Assembly: GCF_000002985.6 (NCBI RefSeq)
Contig: NC_003279.8
Coordinates: forward strand, 11,842,001-11,906,000
Direction of reading: 5' to 3'
Length of the DNA stretch: 64,000 nt
Source: Caenorhabditis elegans
Taxonomy: Eukaryota > Nematoda > Chromadorea > Rhabditida > Rhabditidae
Shown in pieces: positions 56,093 through 64,000 of the stretch. The translations under genes and the position numbers were made by a program. The notes beneath the pieces are model-generated. The model was given only the letters and a program-made list of their open reading frames with translations, searched no databases and was not told where the DNA came from. Numbering within the stretch: the stretch's first letter is position 1; the number at the start of each line of letters is the position of its first letter.

Positions 56093-56396
56093 ATTGAGCG
56101 ACGTCGGCGAGCTGGACATTGTTGATGCGTATTTGGGATTGTTCGCAATAAATTGGCAAGAGGAGAAAGTTGTGAAAATCCTCGGAGCTGGAGAACTGCC
56201 TGCAAACAACAAAAATGCTGCTCCAATCAAATATTTGAATGATTTGGATATTCTTCTCGATGGAAGAATCATTTTCGCCGAATCATCAACAAAATTCGAT
56301 GATCGTGATTCCATTCTGGATCTCTTCGAGCATCGTCCAAATGGTCGTCTTTTAATTTATGATCCAAGAAAGAAAGATTTGAGAGTGCTAAAATAG
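56093..56396 (+). pseudogene. Orphan exon of an APMAP/strictosidine-synthase-like gene
   Basis: After an ATATTTTCAG acceptor the frame reads VGELDIVDAYLGLFAINWQE, then YLNDLDILLDGRIIFAESST and GRLLIYDPRKKDLRVL before a stop at 56394. This is the beta-propeller core of adipocyte plasma membrane-associated protein/strictosidine synthase homologues (the NDLD...DG.I.F..SS and GRLL.YDP blocks). Signal anchor and remaining blades are absent. It lies between two eL29 fragments, so it looks like captured exon sequence. Its open frame means it could still be transcribed or very recent. Confidence 0.75.
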
Positions 56397-56404
56397 TACT
56401 AAAA

Positions 56405-56517
56405 GCGAAGGAAGCACATCTTCCTCTCTCTCTCTGTCGACGTCAAGTTCATCAAGAGCCTCCGTTTCTTCAGAAAGAACAACAAACGTCAGATCAACAA
56501 GCCCGTCGAGTCACTAC
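56405..56517 (+). pseudogene. Ribosomal protein L29 (eL29) fragment B
   Basis: GAAGCACATCTTCCTCTC, then, after a TC-expanded stretch, frame VDVKFIKSLRFFRKNNKRQI. This continues the eL29 sequence begun in fragment A and overlaps it by about 70 bp. It ends at CACTAC followed by GTAAGT, possibly a retained donor site. Confidence 0.8.
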
Positions 56518-56788
56518 GTAAGTTTCGAAACAAGGGTTTTCACCCTGAAAATTTGAAATGCTAAATTTAAAAGTATTTTCTTAAAAAGCAAAACATGTTT
56601 TGTTGGGAAAAAACAAATACTGAATGCAAAAATGAAATAAATCACGCAAAAAATTATATAACAAGGTCAAGCAACATAACAAATAACAATTATCAATTTC
56701 TGAGAAGTAACCGGACCGGAAACAATTGGAAAGTCAACGGAACGCAGAGAAATGGTTAGTGAAACAAGAAAAACGACATCGAACTAAC

Positions 56789-59476
56789 TTAATTACGAAT
56801 GTAGTCGCATGTGGCATAAACGTAACATTTAATGAAAATCATTTTAAAGCAATATGTTGCCCGCGTAGATAACTTTGCAGAAGTTCGGATTTGAGCATTG
56901 AGTTTGTTGTACCACGAGTGAAGAGACTCGATACCCTGCTCACTAGTCAACGCCCAGGTCTTTTTTGCGTTTACGAACGGCATCACGTGCTCCAAGAGCA
57001 CATGAAGCTTTGGAGTGACGACGTCATCAGGAGCGTAGCTTTTTAGGGCTTCCCAAAGGTCATTCTGAAATATAGTTTATTTATATTTATAAAGAAGCTA
57101 GTGTAGTTTACGATGTGTTGATCCATTAGTTTAATTTCATCATCACTCAGTGTTCGGGCAACGCATAGTTTTTGCAATTTGCCAAGTGAAATGAGAAAAG
57201 TCGCGATGCCGTCACGATCTGAACCAGCAGGAAAAATGCCTAGATAGTCGAGGACCGCAGCTTCTTCCAATAATTTTAGCGTGTGATTTCCTGTGAAATT
57301 CTGCTGCCAGGCAGACATATCAGCACCATGGCGTTTCCAAATTTCCTCAAGCCGCTTTCTCGTTTTGTTCTGCCCCCCCCCCCCCGCGGTTTGGATGAGA
57401 CTATCGTATTCTGCTTGAGCTAATCTGTAAATTGAAATGCTTTCTTTAAAGAAAATATAAATACTCCAACCTCAAATCTTCCATCAATTTATTCTTCTCA
57501 TTTTCCAGATGTGCAATGGTGGATTCAGCTTCCATCTCGATGCGATTCACCGTCATGGATCGACACTCGAAGCAATCCACGTCAGGAGAATCTTCAGTGG
57601 TAAGCTTCCAACTTTCAGGGTCCCACAGCCCACAGCATACGCCGTGTACAGACTTGGAACAAGTCTGACAGTCCACTTTGCGCCCATCGTATGAAGTTGC
57701 CAGTTTCATAGTCTTGTCCTTGAACAAGCACATCGCTGCTCTACACGGCTCGGCTGGTGACTTGTACCCGTTGACTTGACGATCCTTGAAATTTTGAACA
57801 ACCTGAAGAGCACATTTTGTTCCTGAAAGAAATTCTTCCAGCTCCTCCAGTTTTTCAGCTCTATCATTGACTACTGCCTTCGAGATCCTGGTTTTCTTGA
57901 TGTCACCCCTTTTTAATTGCATGGAGGGGTTATCCAACCTTGCAGCCCAAAGAATCAGGTAGTCAAACGCGAATCTCTGGGCTACTCCCATGATGATATG
58001 CAAGGATGGAGGAATCACGTTGAACAAACTGATGAGATCGAACAAGAAGCTGGAATTCTGTACAACGTTTCTTCTTGCGACATGATGTGATGGCTTGGAC
58101 GGTTTGGAGCTATCTCTCTTGTAGTCATCCGGAGTTCTGAGCTCAATGTTGTATCTGCGAAGGTACCTGCTGATCGACTGCCCTCGTAGCGAAAAGCACT
58201 GCATGCACTGATAGGTACTGTTTCCTCCCTCATGACCAATAGCATCGCATTGGAACTTCATATCTCCCCCAAGATACTGCTCCACAGGTACATCAATGTC
58301 CTTATCGCCTACTTTTATCTTTAGGAATAATAATCGATTGAGTTGTTCAACGATGGGACCTAGATACTTTCGAATGTTTTCACTGCTTTCGTCATCATTG
58401 AAAATGCCAAGTGGAATTAGATGGAAACAGCTGTTAGGTTGGGAGACATTTCCAATTGACAAACATAACTTGAATTCTTCTGATCCTTTATCGCCGAGGA
58501 TCGTAAGCCAAATAGGATCGTCTCCAACTACCATCTTTCCATTAGCAACTAATTCATTAATCCTTTCAGTTAACATTTTGACGACGTCGAGCAGATGAAC
58601 GGCGACCACGGATTTACCGTCAACGGTATGCTCGGTGACCTTGAATTGATCCGAGGAGCCAACAACTTTCTCCAGCTTTTTGATCTCATGAATAGATGGC
58701 AATGGATCGATACATCCACTTCCTCGCAGCATTTGTTTCAACTTGGTGAATCGTCTTCTCGTGAGGTTGCTGGCGTGATAGAGATATAATCCTTCCCTCT
58801 TTGACATCTTCCATTTCAGAAGACCCAACTTACTCAATCTTCCAAGAAGAAGGCGGTAAAATTCAGAAGATTCGCCGCCTAAAATCACTTTAAATAACTG
58901 TATTTGTAGGTATTTCTCACCACATCGCTGAAGTTCAGCTCTCGCTATCTCTATTCTCCTAAACTTCTCGCTCCTGCTGATGAGATTTTTGAATTCAGTT
59001 TTGAAAGGTGGCCGTTTCCCTGCTTTCAGGTCCCGAATCATCTTAACATCTTCGACTTTTTCCACATCTGCCATTCGTAATTCATCATTTTTTCCTGAAA
59101 GTTGCCGATCTAATTCCCTTTTTGCAGTTTCCAAACGACGGTTTTCAGTTTCCAAAACTCCTTTCTCCCGTTTCAACTGCGTCCAACTCTGTTTCATCGT
59201 TTTCAGTTCTTCTTGTACAGCCTAAAATATTATCTATTTCAGCAATTTCTTATCTCTATTATATACCTTGTACTTATCATTCAACTTTCCCAACTTCTCA
59301 GAGTGCTCTCCATTAAGCTTATCCCTAATTTTTTTCAGCTTTATTTCAGCATCTTCTTTCAAAAGTTTTGCATCGCTCACGTCCCTTGTCAGCTTCTCAT
59401 TGTCTTGCAAGGCACGTTTCAGGTCGGATGATAAGGATACACCAAGAGGCGTCGTCATCCTAAGCGGCGTAGACAT
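56789..59476 (-). CDS. Transposase-like protein, RAG1/Transib-type core layout
   Basis: Four exons, 59267-59476, 57471-59221, 57112-57424 and 56789-57064, join in phase to 849 aa. Residues 1-150 are a Lys/Glu-rich coiled coil. A core follows with TILGDKG (D314), PLGIFNDDESSENIRKYLGP, YLGGDMKFQCDAIG (D390) and GHEGGNSTYQCMQC. A Cys/His cluster (588-623, CQTCSKSVHGVCC..CFEC) resembles a PHD-type or other zinc knuckle. Near the end comes KLHVLLEHVMPF and SEQGIESLHSWYNKLNAQ (E800). The order of a D, a D followed by a C-x2-C, a long insert and a late SE-G-ES glutamate parallels RAG1 (D600, D708, E962 region); that assignment is my inference. I found no terminal inverted repeats or target duplication. 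It may be a domesticated or old transposase. It sits inside the broken F-box cluster. No function is claimed. Confidence 0.7.
57373..57385. repeat. C13 homopolymer in a coding exon
   Basis: A run of 13 C on the plus strand encodes a poly-glycine stretch (minus strand) in exon 3 of the transposase-like gene. A change of one base would break the frame. Confidence 0.95.
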
Positions 59477-59798
59477 GGCTTCCTGTTAAAAAATGTCACT
59501 TTGCCCAGAAAATTTTTGCATAGATTCCTTGGAGGGGTCCTACCCTTTTTAAAGCACAACAATATTTAATAACATTTATTATAGTATAAACAATTTAACT
59601 TTTCAGGATGACGAGGATGGTCGGTATAGATCGATGGCGAGGATGGTCGGGATGCATCAATGACGAGGATGGTCGGGATTGACGGCTCGCGACAGGACCG
59701 GTACCTTCGAATCAATTACTATTTTTTTTCAGGTCATTTTTTATTTATTGTAGACCAATTTCGAAAATTAAACCCCGTAGGGCATTTTATTCTTCCAG
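59477..59798. other. Spacer with a three-unit tandem repeat
   Basis: ACGAGGATGGTCGG-type units occur at 59611, 59637 and 59662. Upstream of the transposase-like gene start there is no clear promoter motif. A TTTTTTTTCAG acceptor near 59723-59733 precedes the chimeric 5' region of F-box copy 2. Confidence 0.5.
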
Positions 59799-61170
59799 AT
59801 TCGTCGGCCCTCCGAGCAGCTCCAACAGCAACAACAACGGCTCCAACCTCCCCAACCGCTTCAACAGTAACGACGAAGAAACGAATAATCTATAAATGTA
59901 TTGTAATCATTCTGTCCCTTTATCTCCAAAAAATTCCAGTTTTGAAGGCATACGACACGTTTTGTGAAGTTCTCGGTGACGATTTCATGGAATATCGGGA
60001 ATTTGACTTCTGGTACTATAAAATTGGAAATGGAGATGCTAATTTGACCTGTAAAATGAGGTTTTTCAATTTTAAAGTGATTATTTCCATATAATAACTT
60101 TCAGCTACAACCCAAAAAGTCCGATTTTCACCGATTTTCCCGACACGGTTGTCCATACAGTTTTGGAAAAGCTATTGCCAGCGGAAAGGTGATTATTTTA
60201 GCCTTATTATTACAGAAATAATTTAAAAATTGTAGAATGGTGGTTCGAAATGTGTCGAAGAAGCTGAGAAATCTCTTCGACGAGCGCTACCGTGTCATCA
60301 AAAATGTTTACATGCAGGTGCAAGACGAAGAAGCGATTTTATTTTTTGAAAATCATGAGGAGCTGGAAAAAACGTTTTCATGTAATGGAAATGATGGAAA
60401 TGAGAAATATTTGGAAATTGCATTGGAAAAAGTAGCGAAATTCACGAAAAATCATAAATTGGAAGAATTTGAAGTTCATTTCGATGATGAAGCCGGCGAA
60501 AAACATCGATGGGGGCTGTATGATGATGTTTCGGATATGTTTAAAGCTTCAAAAGCTGTTCTGAATACCAAGAAATTCTCAATTGAACTATTGCGGCCGG
60601 ATGATGCGAAGGCAGCGTTCTCTCACTTTAAGCCAGGAAATCTCGAGGACATTGAAATTGAATATTTCTGCACTGGATACAAGTACCCAAAGTATCCCAG
60701 GTGTCCTCGATATGATGATGATTCAGATGACAGTTTTGAGGATAATATGGGAATGTACGAGCAGCTCACCGAGCTCGCGCACTGGCAGAAAGCGAAAAAA
60801 GTCAAAATCGGAGTGGATGATTCGTTGGATTTTTCAATTGAAGCCCTTTTTCACTTGGAAAACTTTGAGATTTCCTTGAATAAATTCACGAAAAATGATG
60901 CTATCAAGATTAGAGATGTAATTTAAAATTTAAATTTTTAAATTTTAAAAATGTTCGTAATTTCACTTATTTTTTCAGGTTCTCCTGCAAACCGCTCACT
61001 TTCAATCCGGAATCATCACATTCTCCAAAGATCCAGGAGGCACTAACATGTTGAAGGTGTTCAACCCGAAATATTCTGGCGGTGAAAATGGTCCAATTAT
61101 CTATAAAACCAAGGATTCTCGCTTCGAAATTGGGCTTGGATACTCTTCTATTGAATTTAAAAGAATTTAA
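59799..61170 (+). CDS. HTH-F-box-FTH family copy 2, chimeric 5' end
   Basis: Homology to copies 1 and 3 starts abruptly at 59907, inside exon 2. Upstream, a Thr/Ala-rich frame (TATTTAPTSPTASTVTTKK) from an acceptor at 59798 runs into it in phase, so the original first exon has been replaced. Exons: 59799-60060, 60105-60188, 60236-60917 and 60979-61170. Visible: the helix-turn-helix (ILSLYLQKIPVLKAYDTF), the F-box (FTDFPDTVVHTVLEKLLPAE) and a long FTH-type C-terminus (SIELLRPDDAKAAFSHFKPG) ending in TAA. F-box proteins link substrates to SCF ubiquitin ligases, and FTH is the FOG-2 homology substrate-binding region. The first coding exon needs an upstream piece ending in phase 1 that I could not place. 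AATAAA lies at 61290. Could be a new chimeric gene or a 5'-truncated pseudogene. Confidence 0.7.
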
Positions 61171-61733
61171 ACGAGAACAATGAAAAAATCGACATTTTTT
61201 GCTGAGTTTTTTTGTTAAAACGATATTTTTTTGTTCTACATTTTGATTCGGTGCAGTTTTTTTTTTTATATTCCGCAACTTTGTTTTCTAATAAATTCTT
61301 TTTTATGTCATTACCCAGTTTTATTTTAAAAAACAAGTATTTTTATTGTTTTTCTCATATTTTCATGAAAAAACTAAATGAAAATCGGGAAAAAGCTTCA
61401 AACACAATTATTTTCGACTTTTCTTCAGAATTCTCTATTTCGCCATGTTTTTTAGCATATTTCATAGCGATTTTGTGTCAAAATATAGAAAATCCACTTG
61501 GTTTATCTGAAAATAACATTTATTTCAGCTGAAACATGCCCAATCCTGATTAAAAAGTTCTCGGGCTACTGTAGTCGGCGAAGTACGCAATACACTTCGT
61601 GTTGCCTATTGCGTAGAATACACAAGATTTCACGCGCAAACATTTTTTGAAATTGTTTTTTGATTTGAAAAACGTTAAAACTAGATTTTAATCGCAATTT
61701 AAATTGTAATTTTTGCAGTTTTAAACGAAAAAA
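61171..61733. promoter_or_regulatory. Spacer and 5' flank of F-box copy 3
   Basis: Contains the copy 2 poly(A) signal (61290). At about 61558-61640 it has a diverged duplicate of the copy 1 upstream region (CTACTGTAGTCGGCG, GTACGCAATACACTTCG, TTTCACGCGCAAAC). The remainder is AT-rich with no gene visible. Confidence 0.6.
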
Positions 61734-63148
61734 ATGCCGAAATCCATCGCTCAATCTCGACGCGATGAAAAATCCAACGAATTAAAGGATTTGATTGAAA
61801 AGTATGTTTTTTTTTCTGCCATTCTTAAAAAGTTTATTTTTATATCTTTCAGGAAACGGGTCCAAAAGACAAATCTCCTGCGAAACAGCAAATCTGCCAC
61901 CCGAGCATTCATTCTGTCCTTGTATCTCCAAAAAATTCCAGTTTTCGAGGCATACAGCAAGTTTTGTGGGGTTCTCGGAGACGAATTGATGGAATATCGG
62001 GAATTTGACTTGTGGTACTATCAAATTGGAAATGGAGATGCTGATTTGGACTGTGAAATGAGGTAATTATCATAATTGGCAATTCGTAGTACTTTATAAC
62101 TTTCAGCTGGGATCCAGAAAGCCGCGGTCTCTCCGATATGCCACTCGCAATTGTTCACAATATTTTGGAAAATATTCCTCCACTGGAAAGGTATATCCTA
62201 CTATGAAATCAGCAGAAAAATGAAAAAAAAAAAAAAATTTCAGATTCGTTATTCGTGATGTCTCCTCGAATCTGCGATCTCTCTTCGACTATCATTATCC
62301 TGTTATCAAAAAAGTTACCATGGAGGTGAACGACGGCGAAGCTCGCTTGAAGTTGAATAATCAAGAAAGTCTTCAACAAAAGTTTAGAAAAAGTGATGAA
62401 GATGAGGATAGTAACTCATATTTGGAAAATGCTATGGATCAATTGGAGACTATCACGACAAATAATAAATTGGAAGAGTTCGAATTAAGATTTGGAAATG
62501 ATCCGGACGAAAGAAATCGGTGGGAGTTGAATGGGAAATTCCGAATGATGTTCTTATTTTTGCGTGTTCAGTTAAACAGCGTCCGAAAATTCTCGATCGG
62601 AATGTTAAAACCTCATGATGCGCAATGGATGTTCTTTCGCTTCAAGCCAAGAGTTCTCGAGGAAATTGAAATTCGACATTTGACTGTCAAAGACACAGAA
62701 TTTGACGATGATGAAGTATTTGAGGAAAATATGGAAATTTACAAGCCGCTCACCGAGCTCGAGCACTGGCAGAAAGCGAAAAAAAGTCAAAATCGGAGTG
62801 GATGATTCGATTCATTTTCCAATTGAGACGTTGTCGCATTTTTCGCATTTCGAGATTCGTTTGAAGAAATTCACGATTCAAGATGCAGAGAAGATCAGAG
62901 ATGTATGCTAAAACACCGGGGATTTTCGTTATATATTCTGTTTTTTTTTTCAGATCGTCCAGAATTCCCCTTCTTTTCAATCCGGAATCGTCAGAAGCCA
63001 CATCAAAAAGCCCTACCAATTTGTGAAGATTTTCAACCGAAACGTTGCACAACAAAGTGGCTCAATCATCTATAAAACAATGGGATCTCGCTTCAAAATC
63101 AATTTTGGATATGACTCGTTTGAGATTAAAAAAGAAAACAATAATTAA
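61734..63148 (+). pseudogene. HTH-F-box-FTH family copy 3, single-base frameshift
   Basis: Complete five-exon structure: 61734-61801, 61853-62062, 62107-62190, 62244-62902 and 62954-63148. It has the N-terminal Mos1-type helix-turn-helix (AFILSLYLQKIPVFEAYSKF), an F-box (LSDMPLAIVHNILENIPPLE) and an FTH-type region. At 62779-62785 an A7 run replaces the A6 seen in copy 2 (60795-60800). This shifts the frame after HWQKAKK and gives a stop at 62803-62805, although the old frame (VKIGVDDSIHF onward) stays open to the natural stop at 63146. With one A fewer the gene would encode 404 aa. AATAAA lies at 63187. It is either a very young pseudogene, a strain-specific allele, or a sequencing error in a homopolymer. 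Confidence 0.85.
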
Positions 63149-63955
63149 TGTCCGGCCTTTGTTAAGTTTTTGTTTAAAGTTTAAACAATAAAATTGTTAG
63201 TTCGATTTTTTTTTTGATATTTCTTCTTATTATATTTGAGTTCATTCATATTTCCCACAGTGGTACTTTCGAAACTTGTTATTTTTCGAAAAAAAAAACA
63301 CGGCGTTCCGACTGTTCTTTAGCAAATTTTAGCTCGTTTTTCGGCCTAATTTGAGTGAACTTAAAATTAAAATAAGCATGAAAATTCTACAGAATTATAC
63401 CTATTTTGCCATGTTTTTTCAACATATTTCATTGAAATTTAGTTGTTTTATCTGAAAATAACAATAATTTCAGCTGAAACATTTGAAAAAACGCTCAAAA
63501 TTGGCCAAATTGCTTTAAAACATGCCTATGGTACCACAATGATCGAATATCATGATAAAAAATTCAAAAAAAATTTCTAAATTTTTATGATTTTTTGAAA
63601 ATTGGAAAAATCGCAGTTTTCCCCTAATTCCTATTTAAATTTCCGCCAATTGAACTCGTTCGTTGGAGCGCGCTTGCATGATTTTCATTATTTTCCTATT
63701 TATTTCTATTATTCCACTGATTTTCTTCATTTTCTGTGTTTTTTAAATGCGCGCTCCACCGAGCGAATCCAATTGGCGGAAATTCAAATAGGAACCTATA
63801 GGAATTAGGGGGAAATTAAAATTTTTCCAATTTTCAAAAAATCATATAAAATCTAGAAAAAAATTTTTTGAATTTTTTAAAGGCATGTTTTAAAGCAATT
63901 TCCCCACTGGCCTCACTCTACCTTTAAGCACAAATCCACAAACTCGACTCCCCCA
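63149..63955. other. Intergenic interval with an inverted repeat
   Basis: Apart from the inverted repeat at 63589-63845 the sequence is AT-rich. I see no gene in it. Confidence 0.6.
63589..63845. repeat. Inverted repeat with TTGGAGCGCGC / GCGCGCTCCA arms
   Basis: TTTTTGAAAATTGGAAAAAT, CCCCTAATTCCTATTTAAAT, TTCCGCCAATTGAACTCG and TTGGAGCGCGC on the left are matched in inverse order by GCGCGCTCCACCGAGCG, AATCCAATTGGCGGAAATTC, AATTAGGGGGAAA and CCAATTTTCAAAAAA on the right. Confidence 0.85.
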
Positions 63956-64000
63956 ATGAGTACAATGTCAGAGTCCGATTCCTGCTCTTGTTCTGAATTC
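63956..64000 (+). CDS. Possible start of the next gene (cut by the window edge)
   Basis: ATG at 63956 opens a frame MSTMSESDSCSCSEF that is still open at the window end. The sequence is less AT-rich than its surroundings, and a CCACAAACTCGACTCCCCC leader precedes it. Only 15 codons are visible and no family can be assigned. Confidence 0.3.
   Translation, partial: MSTMSESDSCSCSEF

Noticed and set aside
1..64000. tRNA, rRNA or CRISPR loci
   Set aside because: I scanned for tRNA A/B-box pairs, rRNA cores and regularly spaced repeats and saw none; a covariance-model search would be needed to exclude small RNA genes.

Overview
The window is nematode nuclear DNA and almost certainly Caenorhabditis elegans, chromosome I around ced-1. 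The evidence is AT-rich introns with TTTTCAG acceptors, genes that begin just after a splice acceptor (trans-splicing style), a full-length Tc3 transposon, TTAGGC-type telomere-like runs, and reading frames I recognise as worm CED-1, DNJ-27 and CSP-3. My reconstructed exons give exactly 1111 aa for CED-1, 139 aa for CSP-3 and 329 aa for Tc3A, the lengths I remember for these proteins. No database was searched, so gene names rest on recognition.

Left to right: 1-2.7 kb is a field of palindromic repeats. A DHHC palmitoyltransferase gene (+, 2749-7160) follows. An apparently intact Tc3 (7277-9613) sits between its 3' end and the 3' end of the convergent gene ced-1 (-, 9953-26099, 11 exons, repeat-filled introns). 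A gene-poor stretch (26.1-35.8 kb) is packed with inverted repeats and a self-complementary minisatellite. dnj-27 (+, 35806-45147) encodes an ER DnaJ/thioredoxin protein. Then, on the minus strand, come a decayed coding remnant (about 45976-46290), csp-3 (46784-47289), a chain of in-phase coding exons just upstream of it (47427-48798), and eIF2B-beta (49713-51720). eIF2B-beta shares a short divergent promoter with an unrecognised 393-aa gene (+, 51999-54247).

The right end (54.5-63.2 kb) is a rearranged accessory cluster. It holds three copies of an HTH-F-box-FTH gene family; one lacks its 3' part, one lacks its 5' part, and one has a homopolymer frameshift. Between the first two copies lie ribosomal-protein L29-like fragments, an orphan exon of an APMAP/strictosidine-synthase-like gene, and an 849-aa transposase-like gene with a RAG1/Transib-like core layout. 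The start of another reading frame may run off the right edge.

Functionally, two programmed-cell-death genes (ced-1, corpse engulfment; csp-3, caspase-like inhibitor) lie about 21 kb apart, with the ER chaperone dnj-27 between them. Nothing in the sequence indicates co-regulation. The most novel-looking items are the RAG1-like transposase gene, the split and shuffled F-box cluster, the possible long form of csp-3, the fossil duplications of a ced-1 exon edge, and the array of E2F-like motifs inside the last ced-1 intron.
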